From positions 27,666,294 through 27,730,293 of the forward strand of contig NC_079474.1 of the NCBI RefSeq assembly GCF_026230105.1: a DNA stretch of 64,000 nt, written 5' to 3'. Of the stretch, positions 1 to 12,499 are shown in pieces. The notes beneath the pieces were generated by a model, which searched no databases, was not told the origin of the DNA, and saw only the letters and a program-made list of their open reading frames with translations. Both the position numbers and the translations under genes were made by a program. Within the stretch, counting starts at the first letter, position 1. Each line of letters begins with the position of its first letter. The DNA is from Diorhabda sublineata. Its lineage: Eukaryota > Arthropoda > Insecta > Coleoptera > Chrysomelidae.

Positions 1-780
1 TAAAGAGGAACTATCGCAAATGGGAGATCATCATTCTGTCCCATAGTCAAGAAGCTATTAGAGCTCTAAGCTCCAATATCATAAAATCCAAACTCGTTTG
101 GGATTGCCTAGAAAAATTAAACGAGCTACGTAAGAAAAACAAAATTACCCTACAATGGACACAACGGAGCGAAGGGAAATGAAATAGCTGATAAGCTACA
201 GAACAATGGAAAAAAAACTGGAAAGGAAGGTAGATAAAAGCAATTATTGGATAACCTACAGGGGCTGAGATAGGCAAAGACAGTAGTTCTATCAGGGCAC
301 TGTCGCCTCAAGAAACACCTGAAAACTTTAGACCTAGCAAATAATGCGGCGTGCAGATTTTGTTGCATAGAGGTCGAAACATCTATCCACATTCTCTCGA
401 AGTGTTAAACACTAAGGAACTCCAGGGTATATATGAAATAGAAGACCAAGATCTCTGGTAATTAAAGCCATCCCACATTCTAGACTGTTTAAAAGGAGTA
501 AGAATGATGGATCATCTGTAAACACTAAGTGTTCTCCAGTATCGCAACAAGAAAGGGAGACACAACAGATCCTTTGGGTCGCATTGTATACGAGACCAGA
601 AATCCATACATACAAGGTGTCCGTAGTGTTGTGGCTAAAGTACGAAGCTCACATGCAGGAGGTCCCAGGCTCAAGTCGCTCCCATTCTATTTTTTATTTT
701 TCTACTTAAGTAGTAATAATTATTGGTAATTATCTAAAAATCATCCCCCACCCTCTATCGACTTGGGTTTGTGGGGGGTA
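1..780 (+). mobile_element. Non-LTR retrotransposon 3' end: RNase H and zinc-knuckle relic
   Basis: This is the 3' part of a Jockey/R1/I-type LINE. From about position 27 a frame reads ILSHSQEAIRAL, matching the RNase H 'SDSQAA' strand, but with His where the active-site Asp should be. After a one-base frameshift near 178 it resumes as EGNEIADKL, the 'GxxGNExAD' helix of these RNase H domains. Near 299-405 it reads GHCRLKKHL and then a CRFC...HILSKC Cys-Cys-His-Cys knuckle, as found at the C terminus of such elements. The stretch to about 780 resembles the 3' untranslated end, including CACAACAGATCC near 551. Stops and shifts make it non-functional. The 5' part lies outside the window. Confidence 0.7.
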
Positions 781-1310
781 ATAAGGAAAAGTTTACTGAA
801 TACAAAAACAAATTATTCCAGTTGTCAGTCATCCCTTGTTAAATAAATAGAGAGAGTTAAAAAATAAAAATTTGACATTTTCGGAATTACGTGTGTTAAC
901 AAATTATAAATTTTATTAGAAAATATTTAAACAAAAAATGCAGCTAAATAGTGAAAGTAATGTGTGAAAAATATATGAAACTAATTCAGTGGAATTATGA
1001 ACAATTATATTTGTTAATTGACGTAACCATATGTACTTATTATTTTATCATAGAAAAATACATATGGAAAAATTGAAAATTCAATAACAATTTTTTTATG
1101 GTAAAATAGGGTGCAAAAAGGATCAAGATTTGTTGTGGGGGAGAGGGGTGTTAAAAGAACACGGAAAGATGTTGTATAAATAGTGTTCTTGAGCAGAACC
1201 TAACCTAATTTAAAAACATTGACCGACGGCTAATTCCACCTTCCATATATTGTATATACCTCCCTCTAACCCCAAGTCGATAGGGGGTGGAAAATAATTT
1301 TTAGATAATT
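728..1310. mobile_element. Non-autonomous element with about 60-bp terminal inverted repeats (MITE-like)
   Basis: The left end (AATTATCTAAAAATC..., then CTATCGACTTGGG, 728-790) recurs inverted at 1250-1310 (complement of CTATCGACTTGGGG and AATTATCTAAAAAT). The arms match closely over roughly 60 bases and enclose about 460 bases with no credible coding frame. This is the layout of a miniature inverted-repeat transposable element. The target duplication is unclear because the flanks are themselves AT-rich. Confidence 0.65.
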
Positions 1311-3320
1311 ATCTAATTATTTTTAGGTGGCTTTTATACATATCGAAAAGAAGAGTTCAATAACTGCGCAAATCCATCTATTGTTTTGTTGATTTGTTCT
1401 AATCTGGATTAAAACGTTCAAAATATTAATATAAAATATTTTGTAAAGAATATAGTTATAGTTTCTTCTAACGAAAAATTAAACTCAGTACTTGTTTGAG
1501 TTGTTGAAATCCTGTGAACGTAAAATATTTTCCAGAAATACATCATTTGTGAGTATACCTGAAAAAGAAATACTCCATTCAAAAGTGTAGTCAAGTATAT
1601 CTGAAAAAGACATTTTTGACAAACGTCCCTGTTAATTTGGCAATTCACCGTAAATCGATTTTAACTCGACCTAACATTTCCATTCCAAATAAATAATCAT
1701 TACCCGAAGGAACTCGAATAAGAACGTCACTGATGATAGAAAAAGTTGTCGAGTTTATAAATTTTTTGATGTCGTTCTAAACGAAATGAAAATGTGAGAA
1801 TAACCTTCTTATATGGGTCCATAATTGCGGTTATGGTGAATTAAAAAATGGAAACTATGAGATCACAGAAGATAAAATATACCAAGAGCAACAATAAAAA
1901 ATAAATTTTCGCGATGATCGTAACCGACCATTAAGATACCAATCTGAGTGTAAATGTTCGACCAATAAAGGAAATGCAACTGATAACGATGCACAAAATA
2001 GTCCCGAAGGCCGTAAATAAGGCTTATATCATTGCATCGTGATCTGGTTTTTTTCCCAAGATCTTTTTTTCGACTACAACAAACTGGTATCTTAATCGAG
2101 CATAACTTCAATTTTTGGCAGAGGTACGTGACTAAGATATTTTCTTTTATAAAAATATATCGGACTGATCTGATTTAATATGAAATGAACTTCGCAGGAT
2201 CGCAATGGAACGCCCGTTGACGCAGATAATGATCCACAAAATTGGCCCGAAGGGCGTAACTAAAACATGGTGTATCAATTAAATCTCTGAATAATTTTGT
2301 TTATGATTAAAAAAGAAGGACGAATTAAGTGCCAGTATATTATTTAGCTAAATTTTTCAGATCAATAGTAGATAATGCATCTAGTTTTGTTCTTGTTTAA
2401 AATAAAGAAGGAATGTTTGTATAATTTATTACTATGTGTATTCTTTCTTATTTTTTCCTGCGCTAAAAATGAACAGCATTCTTCTTTAAATAGATCAGGG
2501 TCAATAATTTTTGAAACCAAAAAAAAAATTATAGTAAGATGAAACCCACTCGAAAAAGAGGAGAATATAATAAAAATGAAATGGAAAATAATTTAAGGGT
2601 ATCTGAGGTCCGAAAGGGAAAGCGACTCAATTTTTAAGGGAAAAAAACTACAAGTCCTATGGAAAGTAGTTGAATCGCAAAGTTGTGGGTAATAAAAAGA
2701 TCTACAACTAATCAAGTTTTTAGCTTTTATTTCTATCTTTTACAGAAAACATTTTTTTTCACGAAATTGAGTTAAAAGTTACCTTTTTATATCCCAAACA
2801 TACTTTATTTATTGGATTTGAAATATTTATTTTCAATCGCAAATTCTGCTGTCAAAATATTAGCTTTTTATCAAAAATCGGTGAGTTTTTTGTTCGTCAA
2901 AATCTCTACTTTCTGATGGTGTGAACAAAAATTATCATCATCCTGGTAAATTTTCTCAGAAAAGGCAATAAATTTTTTTTTTAATTATTATGTACTATTT
3001 TTGAAGAGATTTCGTGCTACATTAATAAACATTAGTAATTAGAGTGTAAAATTTTAATGAATATAAAAAAATTATTCAATAATTGAAAAAATTCGGATTC
3101 CAAAATTATGCACTGAAATAATAACAGCAAAAAGAGGTTACACGGAAAAATCAAAAAATTAAATATGTAATCATTACAGACTGTACTTTTATTATTATCA
3201 TATTCTTATCTGTATACATTCTTCAAAATATAAATATCGCTTTTCTTAGCTTCACTTATTTGTGAGCTTGTTTGCAACTCTCCTTCGTGGCTTATTATTG
3301 TTAGTATATCCCACTACTTT
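1311..3320. other. No gene seen; short direct repeat only
   Basis: AT-rich sequence with frequent stops in all frames. The only structure I see is a roughly 40-base direct repeat, at 1982-2020 and again at 2225-2264, sharing GATAAYGATSCACAAAAT and CCCGAAGG.CGTAA. It may be the remains of an old tandem array. Confidence 0.5.
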
Positions 3321-3321
3321 A

Positions 3322-3386
3322 ATTGAGTTCGTTAGAGGATCGGTCTGTACCTCCGGATTCACCGGTTGTGGGTTCAAAACTCACAA
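3322..3386 (+). repeat. tRNA-like relic (possible SINE head)
   Basis: An A-box-like segment (TTGAGTTCGTTAGAGG, 3322-3337) is followed about 30 bases later by a B-box/T-arm GTGGG-TTCAAAA-CTCAC (3368-3384), whose five-base stem pairs with one G-T wobble. The region that should form the anticodon arm does not fold cleanly and no matched acceptor stem is visible. It is therefore more likely a tRNA-derived SINE head or tRNA pseudogene than a working tRNA. Confidence 0.35.
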
Positions 3387-3773
3387 TGTAAAAAATGTTT
3401 TTTCTACAAATTTTTATTAGAAATCATCACTGCAATTTTATCTTGACATCGAATTTCGTATTTAAAATTTAACACCTTGAATTTTATTATGTTGTTCGAG
3501 CAGAATTTTATAACCGTGCAACCTCTGTTGGAGATTTACAATACTTATGATTAAAATAATTCAATTTTCGATAATAAATCGAACTGAAAAGTGGAAAGTA
3601 AATACAGTTTAAAAAAATCAAAAATACACTTTCATAGGAAATGAAACTAAAAAGTGAAAAAATATAGTTTAAAAAAAACTAAAAAAAGCTCAGTTTCAAG
3701 CTATAGGGTGGGCAAAACTGTTGTCTGCATGTTTTTAGCTTATCACCGTTGCTCCATTATAATTTTGCAATTA

Positions 3774-4660
3774 ATAGTCCAGTCAATATAGACATTTACA
3801 ATTCCCGGAAAGCCAAATATTGGTGGAGAGCTGGGGTTTACCATTACAAATAACGTTTTTCGAATTCCCGTCGATTCTATGTGTGCTACTAAAGTTATTC
3901 GGAGTCAAAGGTCAAAATTTGAGATTTTTTGGATTTACCTCAAAAACGAAGAATTTTCAAAAAAAACCTTCACATTGTACATGATATGCACACATTTCCT
4001 GTGAGGTAGTGTAGTAGGCGTGTTTTTTTTTTACCCTGGAGGCCTACTCAACTAACTATCATGACAATTTTAGCATAATTTAAGGGAACAATACCCTGTC
4101 ATGTCTTTTTTGATTTCTTCTTCTTCCTCTTTCTCTTACTGGATGTTCATAAATTGTTCATATGTAGCTGAGTCATTGGTTTCTTCATTAAAAAGAGGAA
4201 TCTTCCTCTATTGTACCCAAATGGAAAATTGAGCAGTTGATTGCCTATCCATGTTTAAAATTGATGGTATACTCGAGACACGTATTTATACTTGTTTTAA
4301 GTGCCTGATATGTATTTACGTGGCTTATATGTGCAGATTATGTAAAAAGTGACTCTTAGAATCGCGATATCTTAGGAATGGTAAGTGGAAAAAAATCATA
4401 TAGACCATTTTTGTAAAGAATTTTAAGATCTCCAAGTTTGGTTTGAGGTTTTTTCTTATAAAACTTACTGTTTTCGACGAGAATCCAAAAAACCTCAAAT
4501 TTTGACTTTTGACTCCGAATAACTTTTGTAGCATAAATAGGATCGATGGGGATTTTCAAAACTTTATTTGTAATGGTAAACCCCATCTGGGTGGAGATAT
4601 TTGGCTTTCCGGGAATAATTGTTATTTGACCAGTATTTTTACGTCTAAATTGACCGTTCT
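3774..4660. mobile_element. Long inverted repeat (foldback or MITE-like element)
   Basis: The left arm (3774-3970) contains TTCCCGGAAAGCCAAATAT, GGGGTTTACCATTACAAATAA and AAAGTTATTCGGAGTCAAA. The same blocks occur in order on the complementary strand at about 4415-4660. The arms are about 190-250 bases and I judge them roughly 75-80% identical by eye. They flank a unique centre of about 450 bases. Small open frames in the right arm reflect AT-rich sequence and match nothing I know. Confidence 0.7.
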
Positions 4661-7180
4661 ATAATTTATTGGGTTAATTTTGAATAGTTGAAATCTCATG
4701 TTTTTCAAACATTAAATAATCTAGTAATCTTTCTAGTCAAAACTCAAGTGATGCAAAGTTTTGCAACTATGTGCATATTCTAGTTCAAGACCGCGATTCG
4801 ATAAGTGAAATCAACGATGATTTTAAGAATTGATATTCATACCACATGTTATTGTGAAACATTCATATTATTTTAAGTGGGTGAACATCAAAGTCCACTG
4901 AACTCAATATTGAAGTAATTGCAATAAACCATTCTAACCACCACTATCGGAATTTAAAACAGCACGTTTCACATAGGAATAGTGATGTATTTATTAATTT
5001 ACATTATTGTTTAACAACAAAACCACAATGAAAAACAGATCCAATTTGTTTGTAATTCATATTTTTTTGTTACAGGTAAATGTTGAATGAATACGTGTAA
5101 GTGCGTGAGTATGTAATCATAAATAATATTTTTGTAGATTATATCTAATCTACAACAAAAATGAAAGCAACTAATAATATATGCTAATTAGGGGATTTTC
5201 AGATTATCTGTATTGTTAGGTACTTCACCAATAAGACATAAAAAGCTCATGAGACTTTTATTTAACAAACTTCGGAAATTATGATGATGCAGCTTATTGT
5301 GGAATATAACTTGAAACAAGAGTTTCTAAACGTCACTTTCTGTTTTAGGAAGAAATTTCGAATTTAAAACTGAATGTACAAAAACCTTTTTTTTTAATTT
5401 GCCTTAATTTTTTGAGTTTTTATTCATTTGTGTAATAAATTTAGGTGTTGTAGTAATTATTAAGCAGTTATCATCAACTGTATTTTAAAATAAATTTTTT
5501 TACGTCAAAAAAACGATACAAAAAATTTAATTGTAATTATATATTTTGCATTTTTGACGATGAAAAGTAGTCTATAACGCCATCGCCTCATAACTCTTCA
5601 TCAGTAATAACCTTTGACAGAAAAACTGTCAGTTTTAAGCTGTTCTTCCAAAGCAAGACATGTTTCAATTCGATTTTCTCGCCGTGCAAACCTTTCTATA
5701 CTTCAGTTTTACCCAAAGCATCATTTTTCAGCAGTATTCTCACAGTGTATGATACGAGTACTTACTTTTTTATTATGGTTCTTCCAATATCAAATGCAGA
5801 AGACAGTTATGCGAGGAAAAATCAATATTTCATAAATACGCACGGCACTTATACCAAATTAAGAAATGAAAAATATTGTTTACTCCCCGTATAAAATTCG
5901 GTAAACATCTAACAAACCGCCAGTCCACGTGGACTCATTATTTTCACTGTTTACCAATGAAAACATCGAATCTAAAACATAAATGCATTTCTATTGACCG
6001 AAGCTGTCGGTACACAATTTCAAATATTCCTGCCAGAAAGTCTGCGATAAGCATTGGCGTGGCTTGGTAAGATTAATTCAATTCATAAATTTCTTGCGAC
6101 ATTAGAAGGAATACGGCAAAAGTAGCAAATTATCCAGAATACAATTATACCAGTTTCGAAACATTGCATTTTGTCAGCATGTGATTTAAACACAAAAAAC
6201 TGAATAAACAAATGGCAAGTTTGGCGTTGGCGACAAGATTATTTTCGTCAGATAGAAGATTAGCGAAATTCTAATAGACACATAATTTATCTAGATGAAA
6301 CAACCCTTCATAATTCAATCAAATTATGACTTTAGAGACGATTCTGAGTACCATGATTATTTATAAAGATACTTTGGAATTGAAATATTTTGTTTCTTTT
6401 GTTTTATTTGCGAAGAATTGATTTTCCTTTATGGTTTTTGCTTTGAAATTTCTTTTTCCAGAAAAAAAAACGAATGGGGTACAAAAAGAGCTCAACTCAC
6501 GTCTGGTACTCTGTTTAAACCAAACTCCCTTAAAGGTACATTTTACTCGTTCCAAGTAGGACTACAATTAAGTGCATCTGTCTAAATAACGGCGTATAAT
6601 CCCGTCTAATTTATAATGATTCTATTGCCTTTTAACGAATACTTCCTCGCATAGGATATACATATTTTTAAAAGTTTTTATAAAAATAATAAATTTATAA
6701 AATGAGGTATCTACGCCTATGGTAGATCAAACAAAATTGTCGGTAAGGCTATTTATAATCTGTAATTGATATTGGAAGAACTATAACTGATACTGACTCT
6801 TTCTTTCTCAGAATTAAAAAAGTCAACAACTTCTAGTTACAGGGAAAACGTCAATTTGATGGCCCACAAAATCGCTCTACAATATGAGGCGCTTTATACA
6901 ATTGTGGAATTCAACTACAATCCTGAATGAATCGTAATGGTACATACCCTGTACCAAGAGTCTTTTGACGTTTGAGACGACAACTTTAATTGTTACGTAG
7001 TTTATCGTTATTATAAACAATTGATGAGTGGAATTTTATGTGGCTACGCAATCTCGCAGTCAAATACGATGTTTATCTCGATTAAAACCAGAACTTTCAC
7101 TTGAATAACGGAATAAAACAGTTCATCAAAATGTATTTTTATATTTGTAACAGTACTTTTGATATCATGGTTGATTCATG
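4661..7180. other. No gene seen; one perfect hairpin
   Basis: AT-rich non-coding sequence. A perfect 10-base-pair hairpin with a 4-base loop lies at 5132-5155 (TTGTAGATTA-TATC-TAATCTACAA). Open frames around 5614-6070 and 6361-6555 are short and show no recognisable motif. Confidence 0.5.
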
Positions 7181-7255
7181 ATTTTTTAAACTGCCGTTAG
7201 GGTATATGTCCCGTAAATATACGGTTCGCTTATACTTTGTAAATAAGTAAATGTT

Positions 7256-7672
7256 TTGTCAATAGGTTTTGTCGACCTAACGTCAGTAGTGCACTCATGC
7301 ATAAATATGTTCGCAGTAAGCTTTAAAGTACAAACAACTGCGGAATTATTTCCTGAGGACAATATCAGACAGAATTTTATGATATTACGTTGGAAAATCG
7401 AAACAAGACAAAATATTGTTATAGCATTATGTACTAGAATTATAAGAACCCCAAAAGAAATATACCAATACATGAAACAAACAAAGGACGCAAAAGAATC
7501 AGTTGTTTTGAACAAAATTGGAATAGGTATTTAGAAAAATATAACGTTGAAATAGAAGGGACGAATACTGTAAACGATTATGTGAAGACATATACACCAA
7601 AATTGGCTGTTGGTGTGTGGCCAGGAATCATTGAGGACATATGTCTACCAAAGACCTATATCCTTTGATCGA
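7256..7672 (+). pseudogene. Unidentified broken open frame
   Basis: A 92-codon frame (7256-7534) overlaps a second frame running from about 7507 to a stop at 7672. The second frame has well-mixed amino-acid use (for example LEKYNVEIEG and VGVWPGIIEDI). Together they look like a once-coding segment broken by one frameshift. I do not recognise the family. It lies about 0.5 kb from a transposase relic on the other strand, so it may be a transposon gene. Chance open sequence remains possible. Confidence 0.25.
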
Positions 7673-8179
7673 ACCTTTCAAAGCCAGTAGGCAAACTGTA
7701 AAGCTTGCCCAAATACTTGAATCACGTTTAGAGGAGTGCTGAACAATCACCAACGTGGTCTGCAATTTCTTTTTACTACACTCATAAGTGGCATTCTGGA
7801 TCGTTCGGAGATGATATCTCAGATTACTGTGTCCGGTTAAAAAACCAAATGAATTTCGCACCTCTTTAAATGGAGCAGTTGATTGGAAAACAGGCAGATG
7901 GTTCCATCCGTCTCCGTAAAGTATGTCGTGCTACAGACTACTTTGAGATGTTATAACTACAATTGGGTTCTGGGCACAGTTGTCATAGCAGCTGTCTGAG
8001 TAGATTGAAATTACTGTGTTTCTATTGCGTCGATTAAGTATCCCCACGTTCCCAAAAATTCATTTATATTGGGCTGTTCTCTGCATAAGCCTGCTTTGGT
8101 CAAGCCATTCACGCTAAAGCCATGGGAGTACACCTTTATTTAATATTGCGGAATCATATTCAAATGAGGAACTTATTTA

Positions 8180-8460
8180 ATATGCTCGCTTCGAATTATA
8201 TCATTAGGTACAAAGGTAAATAATCTAAATGTGGTATTTTCAATTACAGCGTATTGTTCTATAGATGACCAAACAAGATCAACGGGATTATGATTGAGGT
8301 GATATGGTGGCAAACTCAAAGTTTTATTACCATATTGTGAAATTTTTCAACTTTACAAGACTCAATCTTCTCGATGCGTGATTGATTAGTGTTGAATCAG
8401 TTTATCGATGCGAAATTCATCTTCTACTTCGTCCTCGTTGTCGTTATCTGTAGTTAGTTA
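8180..8460 (-). pseudogene. DDE transposase C-terminal relic (IS630/Tc1-like)
   Basis: On the minus strand the segment reads SLPPYHLNHNPVDLVWSSIEQY followed by a TTFRLF-like stretch. It resembles the 'LPPYHCxxNPIELIW' block of a Tc1/IS630-type DDE transposase family, which contains the last catalytic acidic residue (here D in place of E). The same family appears as a larger copy at 42030-42945. Stops surround the segment, so it is a fossil. Confidence 0.6.
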
Positions 8461-8594
8461 TTGATTAGTCCCTTTCCTATTGAATAACTCGCTTTTTTTA
8501 TTTAGGGAGAGACAAGTTGTAGCTCTTAATTTGGTTAGTAGTTTCTAAGTTCTACGACCAAGTCACATGCCCGTGTCGTACGATTTTGGTTATA

Positions 8595-9874
8595 CAAGGT
8601 GTACAGAAAGGGTATCGGGTATTTGTAAGTTCAAGTAATCAAAAAATATTTATAAGGAATAAAAACTTTTATTGTTTTTTTATTACATATGAAATGGAAA
8701 ATTATTTGGAAAAGATGATGTTATCCCAATGATGACCGTTACGTTGCTGGCACTCTTTTAAACTGGAACGAAGATTGGCGATAACACGTCGACACAAAGC
8801 TCTTGATATTGCTGCCATTTCTGACCTGATATTTTCCTTCATTTGGGTTAAATTCGTTGGATTATTTTGATAAACCTTACTTTTAAAGTATACCCATACA
8901 AAATAGTCAAGCGTCCTAAAGTCGGGGCTTCTGGGAGTTGATGTTACCCCTTCACGAAATGACTTTATTAGGGAATAGTTCATTCACAACTACCATCGAG
9001 TCATTCGAGGTATGGCAAGTGGTCCCATCTTGCTGGAACCACGTTCTTGAGTTGAAACCTGCAAATTCCTGCAACTCTGGGTCCAAAAAAATTCGCAACA
9101 TATTGCAGTAACTGTCACTATTCACATTGATTGCTCGGCCTCGTTGATCTTCATGAAAATAAGGATCAATAATTCCTTTAGCAGACATAGCGGCCCAAAC
9201 AACGACCTTTGGGCTGTGCAGAGGTCGTTCATGCTTTCGTCTCGGATTTTCGACTACCCAGTATTGACAATTATACTTATTAACATGACCATTCAAATGA
9301 AAATTTGCTTCGTCGCTGAACAGTATGTTTTCAAAGTTGTTAAGTCGCTGTTTCATTTCGTTCGCAAAATTCAGTCAATTAGCATAGTCCGTATCCTTCA
9401 ATTCTTGAACCAATTGAATTTTATAGGCTTTTAAATGCAAATCTTCCTTTAATATAAAATGTAAGGACGATTTTTTGATGTTTAACGCTTGGTTTCGCTT
9501 TCGGATGGATAAAGATGGATTTCGACGAACCGAAGCCTCAACTTCTTCAATTGTTTCTTCATCGCGAACTGAACGAGAGCGACCAGAGCTTTGAATTTTA
9601 ACTGTCGCACCTGTATTCTCGAACATCCTGATCCATTTCCTAATGCTATCGTCACTTGGCGCGTGGCGTGTACGATATTCCGCACGATACAGACGTTAAG
9701 CAGTCACTATTGACTATACGATAATACGCTCGTACGCAAAATGCGCGATACGTCCCCGAGTACTGTTCCATCGTGTTTAAAACTCCACAAAATGGCGGAC
9801 GCCACGAACCCCTTTCCGCTCCGTTCCGAATGTGGCGCGAAAACAAATACTCGATAATCTTTTTGGACACCTTA
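8595..9874 (-). mobile_element. Tc1/mariner-superfamily element with both inverted repeats, inactive
   Basis: The ends match as inverted repeats over about 35 bases: CAAGGTGTACAGAAAGGGTATCG at the left, and on the complement TAAGGTGTCCAAAAAGATTATCG at the right. Both are flanked by TA, the normal Tc1/mariner target. The minus strand encodes, in broken frames, an N-terminal helix-turn-helix (MEQYSGTYRAFCVRAYYR; SIRKWIRMFENTG; LHLKAYKIQLVQELK). The catalytic blocks follow: ILFSDEANFHLNG (first Asp), WFQQDGTTCHT (second Asp) and SPDFRTLDYF (third acidic position). About 1.28 kb is full length for such elements. Frameshifts near 9690, 9370 and 8970 inactivate it. This copy keeps all three catalytic acidic positions. 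Confidence 0.9.
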
Positions 9875-10834
9875 TATTAGAGTATTCGGGTTGAATTTTG
9901 AAATTTTGTATTCACATTGCAAGAGTTAAAATATTTTCAATTATTAATCAAACACCCTATATAAAGATTACCGGAAACATTTTAGTAGCTTCTAAAAGCA
10001 ACCGATTAAAATATTTTTATGACCTCAACCAAACACATTTATATAAATCAAGGACTGACAGCTGCACCGGTTTGATATTACAACTTCAAGAATCTATTGA
10101 AAAGTCTTGACGCGGCAAGATATTTATCTAAGAAAGTAGAATTAATAAAGCAAAAAAAATTTAACGTATATCGCAGAATCAATTGAAATGTACAAAAACA
10201 AATATAGGATTCATGACTTTACAAAAGGGAACAGGGAAGGGATACGAATGTATGCAAATCAACCGGTCCGTCGCCTATCTGTGTTCGATAATTTCTTGCT
10301 GGTGTTGTTCTGTGAGTCGTATTGACGGCGTTTTGTTTGGATACGACTTTATTTTTCCTGTTTTTTTTATGTCTCTGTGGGATCCCGTCACGGTTGAACG
10401 TCAAGAGATTTGAAATGAAATTAAAATGGTCGAAACCGAGGATTGAAATTAAACGAATCGACGAAGCAAAAACATAAAAACCAGACTTACTACAAATAAA
10501 AAGATATAATGCATATTACAATTTTTGACATGTCAGGGAGCGAAGTATATAGAAGGGACAACTGAATCGATTGTAGCGCTCGATGCGGTCAAATTGTCGT
10601 CAAGTCATGCTCTTAAGATAAAAAAATAGGTGGCGATTGAATGAACAATATAGTTGTTGTGTTTTTGAGTACAAAATACAGGCAGAAAAAGAAGTATAAA
10701 TTTAGTAGTGTATGTTTTACTCTAAAATTAATACGAGAGCCGTTTTGCATGCGCGCGGTGTAGGCGACTGCGAAGCTCTCTCCACCATTGTTGACATTCA
10801 GGCATCAGTCGGCGTTGGGCTACGGCTGTACATG

Positions 10835-11105
10835 CTCCCGCCAAGTGTGAATTGCGAAGTGTGATTCGTTTTCTACAGGCGGAAGGCCATAGTGCTGCAG
10901 AAATCCATCGGAGAATGAGACTTGTGTGTATGGGAAAAACTTCATGAATGATGATGTGCGTGAATTGTGTCGAAAGTTTAAAGATGACCGTAGTGATGCA
11001 TGATGCAGGGGGCCAAGGACGCAAATCTGTCGTTTCAGACGATCTGTTTCAACTAGTTGACAAAATGGTTGAAGAAAACCGCAGATTCACCATTACTGTT
11101 TTGTT
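10835..11105 (+). pseudogene. Mariner transposase N-terminal relic
   Basis: The plus strand reads KCELRSVIRFLQAEGHSAAE then IHRRM, the paired helix-turn-helix start of a mariner transposase. It continues through stops with VRELCRKFKDDRSDA and then SVVSDDLFQLVDK and MVEENRRFTIT. The catalytic region is absent. About 200 bases on, a second mariner relic begins on the opposite strand, so the two are separate insertions. Confidence 0.75.
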
Positions 11106-11279
11106 TACGGAAATTCCATAAGTTTCCATAATAACGCTTTTTCAACTTGAAAACATAATCATATTATTTTGTAACGCATATCGATATTTACATCGTTCTT
11201 TTGAGACTATTATTTTTATACGGATGTTAGAAATGCCACTCTATTGTCCAGCATGATTATATGCATCGATCAGATGTCG

Positions 11280-11900
11280 TTATCATCGCGCCCAATATAT
11301 TACCTTTGCATTGATAGAATCGTCAAGTTCCTCAAAATAGCCATTAACTGCCAACATCTCTTCTTGTTTTTTGGAAAGTCTTCAACCAACGAGCAGTTTT
11401 TTCAAGTCTAGAAAAAGAAAATTATCTGAGGGGGTAAATCTCAGCATGAGGTAGCAATTCAAACTTTACTTCATTAATTTTGGCCATTGCAATAATGGAT
11501 GTGCGAGCTGGTGCATTGTCTTGATGAAATAACTGTTTTCTTAGCCAAATACAGCCGTTTTTGTTTGAACTCTTCACTCAAACGATTGAATAAGATCGCA
11601 TAATACTCGCGTTTTCAAGATAGTCAATGAACGCGCATCCCAAAATACGGACTCCATTACCTTCCCTGCAGATGGAACGGTCTTTGCCTTCTTTGGAGCC
11701 GTTTCTCCCTTGCCTGCTAGCTCGTGCACATTAAGTCGACTATCATCCAGTACCGCATTGTAGAATTTTTTTCAACTATTCTGGATTCGTCACATCATTT
11801 GGGCGACCACTGCTATGCTCAAAAGTAAATTGTTGTACGTACATAAGACTCACCAGTTACTGCTCTGACCAACTTTTTTCGACATTCATTCAATATTCGG
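11280..11900 (-). pseudogene. Mariner transposase C-terminal relic
   Basis: The minus strand gives, through frame changes, GETAPKKAKTVPSAGKVMES then VFWDAR, the central block. It goes on to a degraded 'HQDNA' region, FTPSDNFLFLDLKKLL (third catalytic Asp) and MLAVNGYFEELDDSI. Near 11800 a fragment of the helix-turn-helix linker is fused to the central block, so the piece carrying the first catalytic Asp is missing. Confidence 0.7.
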
Positions 11901-12289
11901 CAATTACCACAATCAATCTATACAACCTTAAATCACATGATACCAATCACTCGCTTTGTTCCACCAACAACATTACCGAAGACAACGTATGTCTTATGGT
12001 ATCATACGATAGGTTAGAGTATTTCCACTAAAATCGGAAGTTTATTCAATTTCGTTGATGCATGAAGATATAAGTGATCTTGTGGGTGACATGGGTGTGT
12101 GGTATACCGAAGCTACGACTTACTCCGTACCACTGTAAACTAAATCCCATTAAATTGATAAAATAAAAACGGCAGTTGCGTAGAAAATACATGGTGTAAA
12201 AAGGGTGGTCAAAATATGTTTGACAACTACTGTACATTATTAGATCGATTTACGAGAGAAATAACTAAGAAACTTTTCGATATTTCAGA

Positions 12290-12490
12290 AAAACGATATC
12301 AAAATTCAATGAAGTGAATTTCGAATTGTTTCCTCAGCCATTCTATTCTCCATATTTTGTTCCAAGCGACTACAAACTATTTTCAAGCTTAAAATCATAG
12401 CTGAAACAGAAGTCTATTTTGAGTCTATGAAATTGGATGGCTAACTTAAATAATTCAAGTACTGATTCTGTAACATTCATTAAGTCGCAT
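12290..12490 (+). pseudogene. Mariner transposase fragment (third catalytic Asp region)
   Basis: The plus strand reads NFELFPQPFYSPYFVPSDYK then LFSSLKS and a stop, equivalent to the mariner 'LLPHPPYSPDLAPSDYxLF' block. Only about 65 codons are recognisable. Confidence 0.65.
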
Positions 12491-12499
12491 TACTTAAAT

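Noticed and set aside
1196..1212. CCTAACCTAA, like the insect telomere repeat TTAGG on the complement
   Set aside because: Only two units, inside a transposable element.
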